A stretch of 37,407 nucleotides of DNA, from assembly GCA_026224805.1 (NCBI GenBank), contig JAMFRN010000147.1, positions 1-37,407 of the forward strand, given 5' to 3'. The notes under the pieces are model-generated. The model was not told the origin of the DNA, did no database searches, and saw only the letters and a program-made list of their open reading frames with translations. The position numbers and the translations under genes are program-made. Of the stretch, positions 10,021 through 18,695 are shown in pieces. Positions within the stretch are counted from its first letter, which is position 1. Every line of letters begins with the position of its first letter. Origin of the DNA: Nevskia soli (lineage in GTDB: Bacteria > Pseudomonadota > Gammaproteobacteria > Nevskiales > Nevskiaceae).

Positions 10021-11007
10021 ATGAGCGGATTCACCCTGCACGACCTGCAATGCTTCGATGCCGTGGTCCGGGCCGGCGGCTTCCAGGCCGCCGCGGCGGC
10101 GCTGCACCGCTCGCACCCGGCGGTGTTCGCCGCCGTCGCCAAGCTCGAACGGCAGCTCGGCCTGAACCTGCTGGATCGCAGCGCTTACCGCGTCGCGCCG
10201 ACCGAGGCGGGGCGTTCCTTCCACCGCCGCGCGCAATCCCTGCTGCGCGAGATGGAAGGCCTGCGCACCCATGCCGCGCAACTGGCGCTGGGCGAGGAAA
10301 GCGAGTTGCGGGTGGTGATCGGCGACCTCTGTCCGCTGCCGCAGACCCTGGGCCTGCTCAGCCGTTTCTTCGCCGGATGTCCCGCCACGCGCCTGCACCT
10401 GCACTTCGAAGCCGTCTCCGGTCCCTGGGAGCGCCTGTTCGACGGCGCGGCCGACCTGATCCTGCACCACGTCGACAAGAGCGACCCGCGGCTGGAATGG
10501 CTGGGCTTGCGCAAGGTGCCGATGGTGCCGGTGGTGGCGCCGGGCTTCCTACCCTTTCCCATCACGCGCTCGATCCGGCCGGACCAGATGCGCGACTTCA
10601 CCCAGTGCATCATCCGCGACAGCGCGCGCCACTCCCCGGCGCAGCCCAGCTATTTCATCGTCGAGGGCGCCCACCAGTGCACCGTGGCCGACCAGCTGAT
10701 GAAAAAGGAAATGATCCTGCACGGCATGGGCTGGGGCCATCTGCCGCGCTTCCTGATCGAACCGGAACTGCGCGAGGGACGGCTGCTGCCGATCACCGGC
10801 ATCCATTTTCCAGGCAGCGTAGTGGAACTGGCCGCGGTGCGGCGGCGCGACCGGCCGCAGGGGCCGGTTGCCAACCGGCTGTGGCGCTACCTGCAGGAAC
10901 AGGGACCGTCGATACGTGCCGCCGCCGAAGCGCCGCCGCCTTCACGACGCCGCAGGCCGGCCGCGGCAGGTTCGGCCGCCACGCGCCGGCCCCGGGGTGC
11001 GCGATAA
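10021..11007 (+). CDS. LysR family transcriptional regulator
   Basis: This is a 328-residue LysR-type regulator. ATG 10021 has AGGA nine bases upstream. The N-terminal winged helix-turn-helix is clear ([20 protein letters not shown], then [22 protein letters not shown] and [12 protein letters not shown]) across about residues 5-65. The effector-binding domain runs from about 90 to 290 and includes LRVVIGD and [20 protein letters not shown]. The last 35 or so residues form an Arg/Pro/Ala-rich tail ([13 protein letters not shown]) that is unusual for the family and may be disordered. It is divergent from the PcaD-like gene with a palindrome between them, so control of that gene and of itself is likely. 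The effector is unknown. Confidence 0.88.
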   Translation: MSGFTLHDLQCFDAVVRAGGFQAAAAALHRSHPAVFAAVAKLERQLGLNLLDRSAYRVAPTEAGRSFHRRAQSLLREMEGLRTHAAQLALGEESELRVVIGDLCPLPQTLGLLSRFFAGCPATRLHLHFEAVSGPWERLFDGAADLILHHVDKSDPRLEWLGLRKVPMVPVVAPGFLPFPITRSIRPDQMRDFTQCIIRDSARHSPAQPSYFIVEGAHQCTVADQLMKKEMILHGMGWGHLPRFLIEPELREGRLLPITGIHFPGSVVELAAVRRRDRPQGPVANRLWRYLQEQGPSIRAAAEAPPPSRRRRPAAAGSAATRRPRGAR

Positions 11008-11041
11008 TGAGGCACAGAATACGAGCCTCTTGCCCCCTCCG

Positions 11042-13645
11042 ATGAATCAGAATCCCGCGCCCCAGGATTTCGCGGCGCACACGCCGCTGATGCAGCAGTA
11101 CCTCGGCATCAAGTCCCAGCACCCGGATACGCTGGTGCTGTTCCGCATGGGCGACTTCTACGAGTTGTTCTACGAGGACGCGCGCAAGGCGGCGCGCCTG
11201 CTCAACATCACCCTGACCAAGCGCGGCGAGTCGGCCGGCGCGCCGGTGGTGATGGCTGGAGTGCCGCACCACGCGGTGGAGCAATACCTGGCGCGGCTGA
11301 TCAAGCTGGGCGAGTCGGTGGTGATCGCCGAGCAGGTGGGTGAAGTCGGCCTGGACAAGGGACCGGTGCGGCGCGAGGTGGTGCGCATCGTCACGCCCGG
11401 CACCGCTACCGACGAGTCCCTGCTCGATCCGCGCGTGCAGAACTTGCTCGCCGCCGCCTGCCATTCCGGCGGGCGCTATGGCCTGGCCTGGATGGAGCTG
11501 TCCTCCGGCCGTTTCGCGGTGCTGGAAACGGAGCGCATGGGCGACTGGCAGGCCGAGCTGCACCGCCTGCGGCCGAGCGAGCTGCTGACGCCGGAAGAGG
11601 CCGGGCTGGACTTGGGCGGGTTGAAGAGCCGCGGGCGGCCGATCTGGCATTTCGATCCCTCTTCGGCGCGGCGTTTGCTCACCGAGCAGTTCGGCACGCG
11701 CGACCTGCGCGGCTTCGGTGCCGACGAACTCGGCGCCGCCCTCGGCGCGGCCGGGGCGCTGCTGCAATACGTGCAGGAGACGCAGAAAGCGCGGTTGACC
11801 CATCTCACTGGCCTGCGCGTCGAAGCGGTGGAAGACGCCCTGATCCTGGACCCGGCGACACGCCGCAATCTGGAAATCGAGCACTCGCTGTCGGACACGC
11901 ATGACATCACCCTGGCCGGCGTGCTGGACCGCTGCGTCAGCGCCATGGGCAGCCGCCAGTTGCGGCGCTGGCTGTTGCGTCCCCTGCGCGACCGTGCGCG
12001 GGTTGGCGCCCGCCACGATGCCGTGGCGGCACTGCTCGACGGCGGCGGCTACCGCGGCCTGCGCGAAGCCCTGCGCAGCGTCGCCGACATGGAGCGCATC
12101 CTGGCCCGCGTGGCCCTGCGCTCGGCTCGCCCGCGCGACCTCAGCGGCTTGTCGCTGAGTCTTGCCGGCCTGCCGGCGGTGAAGGCGGCGCTCGCCGCGG
12201 CCGAGGCGCCGCTGCTGCGCGAACTGCTGCTGCAGCTGGGCGATCACACCGGGCTGTCGGCGCATCTGGGCCGGGCGCTGGCCGATGAGCCACCGCTCAC
12301 GGTCAAGGACGGCGGCGTGTTCCGGCGCGGCTTCGATGCGCTGCTGGATGAGTTGCGCGGCCTGTCGGAAAACGCCGACAGCTACCTGGTCGAGCTGGAG
12401 CAGCGCGAACGCGCCCGCAGCGGCATCGACGCGCTCAAACTCGGCTACAACCGCGTGCATGGCTACTACATCGAGATCGGCAAGAGTCATATCGCCAAAA
12501 TCCCGCTGGACTACACCCGCCGCCAGACCCTGACCAATGCCGAGCGCTACATCACCGAGGAGCTGAAGCGCTTCGAGGAAAAAGTGCTGAGCGCGCGCGA
12601 CCGCGCTCTGGCCCGCGAGAAGCAGCTGCATGAAGAGCTGCTCGATCTGCTCATGGCGCAGCTGCGGCCGCTGCAGGAAGCGGCCGCGGCACTGGCCGAG
12701 TTGGACGCCCTGGCATGTTTCGCCGAGCGCGCCGAGGCGCTGCGCTGGAGCCGGCCGCAACTGGATGAGACCCCGGGCATGGAAATCCGCGCCGGGCGCC
12801 ACCCGGTGGTGGAACAGACCCTGACTACGCCATTCGTACCCAACGATCTGGAACTGAACCCGGGGCGGCGCCTGCTGGTGATCACCGGCCCCAATATGGG
12901 CGGTAAGTCCACCTACATGCGGCAGACGGCGCTGATCGTGCTGCTGGCCCATGCCGGCAGCTTCGTGCCGGCGGAGGCGGCGCGCATCGGCCCGGTGGAC
13001 CGCATCTTCACCCGCATCGGCGCCGCCGACGACCTGGCCCGCGCGCAATCGACCTTCATGGTCGAGATGAGCGAAACCGCCAATATCCTGCACAACGCCA
13101 CCGCGCAGAGCCTGGTGCTGATGGACGAGATCGGCCGCGGCACCTCCACTTACGACGGCCTGGCGCTGGCGCGGGCCTGCGCCGAGCATCTGGCGTCGCG
13201 GGTCGGCGCCTGGACCCTGTTCGCCACCCACTACTTCGAGCTGACAGCCCTGGCCAGCGAGATGGCGGGCATCGCCAACGTGCATCTGGACGCGGCCGAA
13301 TACAGCAACGCCGGCGGCGAGCAGCTGGTGTTCCTGCACCAGGTGCGGCCCGGGCCGGCCAACCGCAGCTATGGCTTGCAGGTAGCGGCGCTGGCGGGTG
13401 TGCCGGCGGCGGTCACGGCGCGCGCGCGCGCGGTGCTGGCCGAGCTGGAACGCGGCGCCACGGCAGTGGCAGCGCCGGCGGCAGCTACAACACCGACAAC
13501 CGCACCGACGCAATCGGAACTGGCGCTTTTCACCCCCGCGCTGGCGCCGGTGCTGGCCCTGCTGGAGGGGCTCGATCCGGACGCCCTGTCGCCCCGGGAA
13601 GCATTGGATTTCCTCTATCTGCTGAAAAAGACCCACGACGGCTGA
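11042..13645 (+). CDS. mutS: DNA mismatch repair protein MutS
   Basis: MutS recognises mismatches and small loops and recruits MutL. The 867-residue length matches the MutS1 family. Phe39-x-Glu41 in RMGDFYELF is the mismatch-reading motif. The connector, lever and clamp domains follow; [12 protein letters not shown] and [20 protein letters not shown] mark the lever/clamp region. The ATPase carries Walker [10 protein letters not shown] (residues 616-624, Lys622), then [14 protein letters not shown] and Walker [17 protein letters not shown], then [10 protein letters not shown]-terminal tail resembling the tetramerisation region is present ([20 protein letters not shown]). ATG 11042 fits the family N-terminus although no good ribosome-binding site precedes it. 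It begins 34 bases after the LysR stop. Confidence 0.98.
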   Translation: MNQNPAPQDFAAHTPLMQQYLGIKSQHPDTLVLFRMGDFYELFYEDARKAARLLNITLTKRGESAGAPVVMAGVPHHAVEQYLARLIKLGESVVIAEQVGEVGLDKGPVRREVVRIVTPGTATDESLLDPRVQNLLAAACHSGGRYGLAWMELSSGRFAVLETERMGDWQAELHRLRPSELLTPEEAGLDLGGLKSRGRPIWHFDPSSARRLLTEQFGTRDLRGFGADELGAALGAAGALLQYVQETQKARLTHLTGLRVEAVEDALILDPATRRNLEIEHSLSDTHDITLAGVLDRCVSAMGSRQLRRWLLRPLRDRARVGARHDAVAALLDGGGYRGLREALRSVADMERILARVALRSARPRDLSGLSLSLAGLPAVKAALAAAEAPLLRELLLQLGDHTGLSAHLGRALADEPPLTVKDGGVFRRGFDALLDELRGLSENADSYLVELEQRERARSGIDALKLGYNRVHGYYIEIGKSHIAKIPLDYTRRQTLTNAERYITEELKRFEEKVLSARDRALAREKQLHEELLDLLMAQLRPLQEAAAALAELDALACFAERAEALRWSRPQLDETPGMEIRAGRHPVVEQTLTTPFVPNDLELNPGRRLLVITGPNMGGKSTYMRQTALIVLLAHAGSFVPAEAARIGPVDRIFTRIGAADDLARAQSTFMVEMSETANILHNATAQSLVLMDEIGRGTSTYDGLALARACAEHLASRVGAWTLFATHYFELTALASEMAGIANVHLDAAEYSNAGGEQLVFLHQVRPGPANRSYGLQVAALAGVPAAVTARARAVLAELERGATAVAAPAAATTPTTAPTQSELALFTPALAPVLALLEGLDPDALSPREALDFLYLLKKTHDG

Positions 13646-13730
13646 TCTTGGCCAGACACCCCCCATTACGGGGTTGGTGGCGGTTTGGAACAGTGCTTAC
13701 CGTGTCCCCGTGCTCAAACAGGGGGATGCC

Positions 13731-14267
13731 GTGATCAAGCTGCTGATGCTCGGAGTCACTGCCGCTATGGTTCTGCCGTTGGCCGCCGCGGCCACCGAGC
13801 ACCGCAAGCCCGGCTTGTGGCAGATCACGCTGCAAACGAACTTCACCAAGGGCGGCCCGCAGATTCCGCCAGATCAGCTGGCGAGGATGCAGCAGCTGGG
13901 CATCAAGATGCCGGGCATGGGCGGCGGTCCGCAGACCATGCAGAACTGCCTGACGCCGGAACAGGCGGCCAGAGACGACCATCCGGACAGCGGCCGCGGC
14001 GACTGCCAGCTGCAAAACGCGAGCTGGTCCGGCAATTCCTTTTCGGCAGACCTGATCTGCCATGGACGCGAAGGCGACATGCATGGACATGAGCAGTTCA
14101 CCGGCAGCGGCGGCACCAGCTATAGCGGCACCGCGCACGTCGAAGGCAACAACCCGCACCTGGGCGGCGACTTCGCCATGGACAACCAGATCAGCGGCCA
14201 GTGGCAGGGCGCCGATTGCGGCTCGGTGAAGCCCTACCCTTCGAGGCCCTCTGCTCCGCAGAATTAA
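13731..14267 (+). CDS. DUF3617 domain protein, secreted
   Basis: The 178-residue exported protein begins at GTG 13731, five bases after GGGGG. The signal peptide is short (IKLLMLGVTAAMVLPLAAAA). The mature part opens with the family hallmark RKPGLWQITLQTNF. It then has a Met/Gly-rich stretch (MPGMGGGPQTM), NCLTPEQAARD, and a beta-rich end with four Cys in all (NCL, GDCQL, LICHG, ADCGS) that could form two disulfides. DUF3617 proteins are common in proteobacterial periplasms and have no established function. A strong terminator follows 13 bases later, so mutS and this gene may share an end or this gene may stand alone. Confidence 0.8.
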   Translation: MIKLLMLGVTAAMVLPLAAAATEHRKPGLWQITLQTNFTKGGPQIPPDQLARMQQLGIKMPGMGGGPQTMQNCLTPEQAARDDHPDSGRGDCQLQNASWSGNSFSADLICHGREGDMHGHEQFTGSGGTSYSGTAHVEGNNPHLGGDFAMDNQISGQWQGADCGSVKPYPSRPSAPQN

Positions 14268-14280
14268 CCTGGAAGAAAAC

Positions 14281-14318
14281 AAGGCGGCGGGACCTGTTGA
14301 TCCCGCCGCCTTTTTTGT
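14281..14318 (+). terminator. Rho-independent terminator after the DUF3617 gene
   Basis: The arms AAGGCGGCGGGA (14281-14292) and TCCCGCCGCCTT (14301-14312) pair perfectly over 12 bases around an eight-base loop, followed by a T-run. The A-rich left flank (GAAAACAA) gives a weaker T-run on the other strand, so it may also stop the convergent DUF885 transcript. Confidence 0.9.
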
Positions 14319-14342
14319 TGTGAACCGTGCAACGGATGCAGG

Positions 14343-16172
14343 CTAAGGACGCTGCTGCTCCGCGGGCACAAACTGCTCCAGCACCGCCTTTTGCAACAGG
14401 TCCGGCGGCAACAGGCCCTGCGCGATGACGAAGTCGTGGAAGCGCTGTTTGTTGAACTTCGCCCCCAGCGCCAGCTCGGCGCGCTGCCGCGTTTCCATCA
14501 TGGCCTGGTAGCCGACGAAGTAGGAGGTGGCCTGGCCCGGCGCGCGGAAGGTATAGCGGTCGGTCTCTTCCTTCGCCAGCCCCTCGGACAACACCACCTC
14601 GTCCATCAGGAACTGCTTCACCTGCTGCGGCGTGATCATGCCCAGGTTGACCATCGGATCGAGGAAGGCACGCGCCGCGCGCATCAGCCGGTTCTGCAAA
14701 CCGACGAGCTGGCCATCCAGCGGGAAATACGGCTTCATCTCCGCTTCCGAATACAGCGCCCAGCCTTCGACATTGACGCTGTTGAAGGCGAACACGGCGC
14801 GGGCGATGGACACGCCGTGGTCCATCATGGCCGAGAACTGCAATTCGTGGCCCGGCCGCGCCTCGTGCGCGGTGAGGGTCCAGGCGGCCGCGTCATAGGT
14901 GAAATCGTCGGTCTTCAGGTCCTTCTCGCCGGTCTTGCCGGGAGTCTTCAGGGGCAGCACGAACTCGCCGTATTCGCCGGTGTTGCCGATCAGCCGGGGC
15001 GGGCTCATGTGTGGTGCCGGAATCTGCGCCGTCTCGGCCTCGGTCGCCAGGCGGATCACCGCGTGGCGCTCCGGCACGGTGATCTCGTGCTCGCGGCGCA
15101 GGATGTCCTCGATGGCGGCCAGACGCTTCTGGTAGAACGGCAGGATGGCCGGGCCGGTGATCTGGGTCTTCTTCAGCTCGCGGATCACGTCGCGGTAATC
15201 GGTGGACTTGAAGCCCTTCTGCTTCGCCACCAGCGGCGCCAGGGTGCGCATCTCGTTGCGGATTTCGGCGAAGGACAGCAGCGCCCGCCGGATCAGCTCG
15301 TCGGGCGGCACAGTGTTGCCGAACTGCTTCAGGTTGTCGGCATAGATCGCCGGCGGCAGGCGGTTGTCGGCGCGGCAGCGCGGCAGGATTTCCTTGCGCA
15401 CCCAGTCGTTATAGTCCTGGATCTGCGCAGTCAGGGTCGCCAGCGGCTGCTCGTAGCCGGTCAATCCACTACCTTTGAACAGCTCGCCGAGGCCGGCCAC
15501 CAGCCGCGGCGCGTCGGACATATCCTGCTCCACCTCATCCTTGAACGGGCCGGTGAGATCCTTGACGCCGAAGCGCTCCACAGTGCGCGCTTTCGCCAAG
15601 TCAGCCAGCGAAGTCGAGCCCGGCTCCAGACCGGCGTACAGGCGCAGGCGCACCAGGGCAGCGGCCTGGCGCTGCTTGGGCACGCGCGGATCGAGCAGGC
15701 CATGGATGCCCTCGAATGCTACGCCGGCCGCGGCGAAGTACGGCAGCATCAGGTCATGCTGCAGCTTGTTGGTGTCGAACTGCTGCTGCGCCGCGGTAAT
15801 CATGATCTGCAGGTCCTGCTGCAGCGACGGATCGGTCGCCTGCGGCAGCTGGGCATTGAGCCCGTCGATGACCTTTTGCAGGGCAGCCTGGTTGCGCTCG
15901 TAGACCTGCGGCTGCAGGTCGATGACCTTGTCGTCGTAACCGTCGACGCCGAGCTGCCCCGCCTGCTCGGGATTGAACTGGGCGATGGTATCGAGCAGGG
16001 GCTGCGCGGCCTTGTTGCTATCCTGCACCCAGGCCGGCACAGCCGGCGCAGCGGCGGCGGACGTGGAGAGGGACACGGCGGCGGCACAGGCCGCGATCGC
16101 GCTGGCGCAGACTTCCGCCAAGGCCCGCGACAGCCTTCCGGAAGGATTCCGGGTCACACTCGGCTTCGGCAT
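14343..16172 (-). CDS. DUF885 family protein, putative metallopeptidase, exported
   Basis: The 609-residue exported protein starts at ATG 16172, with AGGGAG six bases upstream. A Tat-like or Sec signal region (SGRLSRALAEV, then an Ala-rich core ending SAAAAPA) covers about residues 1-42. The DUF885 body contains the metallopeptidase-like HEARPGH motif at His436-Glu437-x4-His442, then VNVEGWALYSEAEM and YFVGYQAMMETRQ. The HExxPGH arrangement resembles that of M3/M32-like metallopeptidases and suggests zinc-dependent cleavage of peptides, but no substrate is known. A second DUF885 gene lies at 31570-33354. Confidence 0.88.
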   Translation of the reverse strand: MPKPSVTRNPSGRLSRALAEVCASAIAACAAAVSLSTSAAAAPAVPAWVQDSNKAAQPLLDTIAQFNPEQAGQLGVDGYDDKVIDLQPQVYERNQAALQKVIDGLNAQLPQATDPSLQQDLQIMITAAQQQFDTNKLQHDLMLPYFAAAGVAFEGIHGLLDPRVPKQRQAAALVRLRLYAGLEPGSTSLADLAKARTVERFGVKDLTGPFKDEVEQDMSDAPRLVAGLGELFKGSGLTGYEQPLATLTAQIQDYNDWVRKEILPRCRADNRLPPAIYADNLKQFGNTVPPDELIRRALLSFAEIRNEMRTLAPLVAKQKGFKSTDYRDVIRELKKTQITGPAILPFYQKRLAAIEDILRREHEITVPERHAVIRLATEAETAQIPAPHMSPPRLIGNTGEYGEFVLPLKTPGKTGEKDLKTDDFTYDAAAWTLTAHEARPGHELQFSAMMDHGVSIARAVFAFNSVNVEGWALYSEAEMKPYFPLDGQLVGLQNRLMRAARAFLDPMVNLGMITPQQVKQFLMDEVVLSEGLAKEETDRYTFRAPGQATSYFVGYQAMMETRQRAELALGAKFNKQRFHDFVIAQGLLPPDLLQKAVLEQFVPAEQQRP

Positions 16173-16229
16173 CGTCGACTCCCTATGCAAAGAATTAAAT
16201 ACTTGGATGCTGCGGACAAGGTTTCGGGT

Positions 16230-16463
16230 TTACATTCCAGCGTGGCTTAACACCAGTTTCACCACCAGCCATAGCGTCAATATGAGCAAGGCCGTCAGGA
16301 CGAGGCCCACGGCGATGAATTTCGGCGCGCTGCCGTGCTGGAAATCGCGTTGACGGTGACGTCCGCTCTGCACCCCGAAAAACGAGGACAGCACGCTGCC
16401 GACGGTTTGCAGCAGCGTGAGCTTGTCGGGATCGGGCTGCGGCGGTTCGACACCCTGATTCAT
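16230..16463 (-). CDS. DUF2970 small membrane protein
   Basis: The 77-residue protein starts at ATG 16463, eight bases after the stop of the DUF2505 gene, and is clearly co-transcribed with it. It contains LLQTVGSVLSSFFGVQS (about residues 18-34), then a basic linker RHRQRDFQ. A single membrane span follows (FIAVGLVLTALLILTLWLVV, about residues 49-68). The order of a conserved amphipathic segment, basic linker and one transmembrane helix is what defines DUF2970. Function is unknown. No strong ribosome-binding site is visible, so translational coupling to the upstream gene is likely. Confidence 0.8.
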   Translation of the reverse strand: MNQGVEPPQPDPDKLTLLQTVGSVLSSFFGVQSGRHRQRDFQHGSAPKFIAVGLVLTALLILTLWLVVKLVLSHAGM

Positions 16464-16471
16464 CAGCGATC

Positions 16472-16966
16472 TCAGTAATCGGTCAGCAGCCGGCGTGAAA
16501 TATCCAGGTCCGCCGCCGCCTTGTTGTGCATTTCGGTGGCCAGCATCTGCTCCAGTTTGCTCCCGATCAGGGGCACCGGACAATTCAGCGTCCATTGCAG
16601 CACGTTGACGCAGCCGCCCTTCTCTTCCACCACTCGCATGGCGGCGCTCATGCGGATCGGCGCGTTGCGGATTTCGATGCTGAGGCGGCCGTTGGCCGTT
16701 TCCAGATCCCAGACATCCTCCTGCGTGAGCTGCACCGAATCGCCGATGAACTTCTTGGCGAAGCCCGGCACATCGGCATCCGGCTTGCGGCTGTAGCTGC
16801 ACTTGATACGAAAGCGCTTGCCGTCCAGCTCATGCTCCAGAATCTTGATGTCCCAGCCACCGCTGGCGGCGTATTTGCGCTCGAAATAGGCGCGGTCGCT
16901 GAACATGCGCAGCACTTTTTCCTTGGGCTGATCGAAACTCTGGCGTTCTTCGTATTGGGTGCTCAT
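16472..16966 (-). CDS. DUF2505 domain protein (START-like fold)
   Basis: The 164-residue soluble protein carries a DUF2505 domain. It opens with a segment typical of START/polyketide-cyclase-like folds (DQPKEKVLRMFSDRAYFERKY). Internal beta strands follow (FRIKCSYSR, LSIEIRNAPIRM, NVLQWTLNCPVPLIGSKLE) and a C-terminal helix ends LLTDY. The family may bind a hydrophobic ligand, but none is established. ATG 16966 is chosen because the upstream extension is not family-like; no ribosome-binding site is evident. It is the first gene of a two-gene unit with the DUF2970 membrane protein. Confidence 0.82.
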   Translation of the reverse strand: MSTQYEERQSFDQPKEKVLRMFSDRAYFERKYAASGGWDIKILEHELDGKRFRIKCSYSRKPDADVPGFAKKFIGDSVQLTQEDVWDLETANGRLSIEIRNAPIRMSAAMRVVEEKGGCVNVLQWTLNCPVPLIGSKLEQMLATEMHNKAAADLDISRRLLTDY

Positions 16967-17065
16967 GCGGAAATGGGGAATGGATGATGTGAGTGAACAA
17001 GTAAACGGCATAGGGGGCGCGGTTAGAGGACTTTCGCCTCCGAGCTAACGAACATGCTCGGCACA

Positions 17066-17098
17066 CAATAAAAAGCCGCCGGGTTTGCACCCGGCGGC
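17066..17098 (-). terminator. Rho-independent terminator after the DUF1329 gene
   Basis: Arms GCCGCCGGGT (17075-17084) and ACCCGGCGGC (17089-17098) pair perfectly over ten bases with loop TTGC. On the minus strand the hairpin is followed by TTTTTATT. It ends the leftward DUF1329 transcript 30 bases after its stop. Confidence 0.92.
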
Positions 17099-17127
17099 CT
17101 GAAGCAAATTACGGCAACCGCTGTTTG

Positions 17128-18450
17128 CTACTTGGTCGTGAGCTTCTGCACCGAAGCGGCGGTGAAATAATCATCCGGCCAGCTGACGGTCAGGTCCACC
17201 GGCTTGTCTTCGTTGAAGGCCGCGGTGATGAAGTAACGGCCGGAGAAGAAGTCGTAGATGATTTCCGGCACGGTGGAGGCGGCCTGGATGTTCGGCGCGG
17301 TGACCAGATGACCTTCCTGAAACTTGTACAACTGGTCCTTGTTGTCGTAGTCGTCCACCGCCTCGATGTTCCACGCATCCTCGTCGACGTAGAAGCGGCG
17401 CGTCTTGAAGGTGTGGTTGGTGCCCGGCTTGAGGGTCGCCTCGACCACCCAGTAACGATGCAGCTCGTAGCGCGGCAGATCTTGGTTGAGATGATGCGGA
17501 CGGATGATGTCCTTGTACTTGACCGTGTTGCCGGCGATCTTGTCGGAGTTGTACGGCAGGTAGAACTCCTTCTTGCCCACCAGCTTCCAGTTGTAGCGGT
17601 CGAGGGCGCCGTTGAACATGTCGACCTGATCGTAGAACTGGTTGCCGTCGGTGCCTTCGTACGGGTTGTCGTACTGCACCGTCGGCGCGCGGCGGATGCG
17701 CTTCAGGCCCGGGCTGTAGAGCCAGGCGGCGCGGCCGTTGTCGCCGGTGCCGGACTTCTCGTGCACCAGGATGAAGGTGCCGGCCAGGCGCGGCGGCGAC
17801 AGGGTCTGCGACAGGTACTTGAGGAACTCGCCCTGGCCGATCTTCATCGGCACCGGGCTCTTGTCGTTGGCGTAGGAGAACTTGACCTGTTCCAGGATCT
17901 TGGTCTGCTGGAAATCGCCGCTGGGCTGCACGATGAACTGGTTGTTGTAGCGCTGAGCGGCGTCACCGCGCCATTTCAGGCGGTGGTTCCAGATCACTTC
18001 CGCGCCGGTTTTGGGCTGCGGGAAGGGAAAGCCCAGGGTGCAATTGTCCGGCTCGTCGGTGCCGTTGAGCTTGCAGGTGGTGGCGTTGGCGGCGGTGGCC
18101 TTGTAGATGAAGTCCGGGAACGCCACCGTGCGGTGCGTCGGGTAGATGTTCATCTTGTAATCGGCGTAACGCTTCAGCAACTCCTTGTGGCCTTCGGTGA
18201 GCTTGTCGGCGTACTTGGCGTAGTTGTCGTGGGTGATGGTGAAGAGCGGCTTGTCACCGTCGAGCGTTTCGTCGTGAGGGTATTCGCCGGCCAGCGGACC
18301 ACTCTTCGGACGACCGCCAGTCCAGGCCGGAATGGTGCCGTCGGCGTTGGCGCCCTTTTCGGCGCCGACCGGGGTCAGGTCAGCTGCAGAGGCGTGCTGG
18401 GCGGACAGACCCAGTGCCAATGCGCCGAGAAATAGGAGTTGTTTCTTCAT
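17128..18450 (-). CDS. DUF1329 exported protein (LolA/LolB-like fold family)
   Basis: This 440-residue exported protein starts at ATG 18450 with GAGGAG ten bases upstream. The signal peptide MKKQLLFLGALALGLSAQHA ends near residue 22. The mature N-terminus LTPVGAEKGANADGTIPAWTGG is the family signature, followed by DHRTVAFP-like and GFPFPQP segments. RRFYVDEDAWNIEAVDDYD lies towards the C-terminus. DUF1329 proteins are often annotated as outer-membrane lipoprotein-sorting proteins. They typically occur beside DUF1302 proteins and RND exporters in lipid or hydrophobic-compound transport loci (family knowledge). Here the DUF1302 partner is 2.4 kb away on the other strand, and no RND gene is in the window. 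It lies downstream of the AarF-like kinase gene, 245 bases apart. Confidence 0.92.
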   Translation of the reverse strand: MKKQLLFLGALALGLSAQHASAADLTPVGAEKGANADGTIPAWTGGRPKSGPLAGEYPHDETLDGDKPLFTITHDNYAKYADKLTEGHKELLKRYADYKMNIYPTHRTVAFPDFIYKATAANATTCKLNGTDEPDNCTLGFPFPQPKTGAEVIWNHRLKWRGDAAQRYNNQFIVQPSGDFQQTKILEQVKFSYANDKSPVPMKIGQGEFLKYLSQTLSPPRLAGTFILVHEKSGTGDNGRAAWLYSPGLKRIRRAPTVQYDNPYEGTDGNQFYDQVDMFNGALDRYNWKLVGKKEFYLPYNSDKIAGNTVKYKDIIRPHHLNQDLPRYELHRYWVVEATLKPGTNHTFKTRRFYVDEDAWNIEAVDDYDNKDQLYKFQEGHLVTAPNIQAASTVPEIIYDFFSGRYFITAAFNEDKPVDLTVSWPDDYFTAASVQKLTTK

Positions 18451-18695
18451 TGCTAATACTCTCCTCAACAGGGTGTTTGTAACCGTCCGGCAGCGTATGG
18501 TCGGATCATCCGCACCGATGCTACAGAAAAAGTCCACGGCCGCCAATAAGAGGGCGACTCCGGCCGACGCCCGGCCAATCGCGCCGGATGAGGTGAATGC
18601 CGGGTTTGGAGTCTCAGGTTCCGCCGAAGTTCGGCACAACAGCTTCACTTACGTGCAGCGGCGACGCCGCGAACGAAGTGATTGATGCCGGGCCC

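Noticed and set aside
10793-13666. Very long antisense open frame opposite mutS (957 codons)
   Set aside because: In GC-rich DNA the antisense frame of a real gene often stays open. The translation is Arg/Gln/His/Ala-rich without any domain, while mutS on the other strand is unmistakable.
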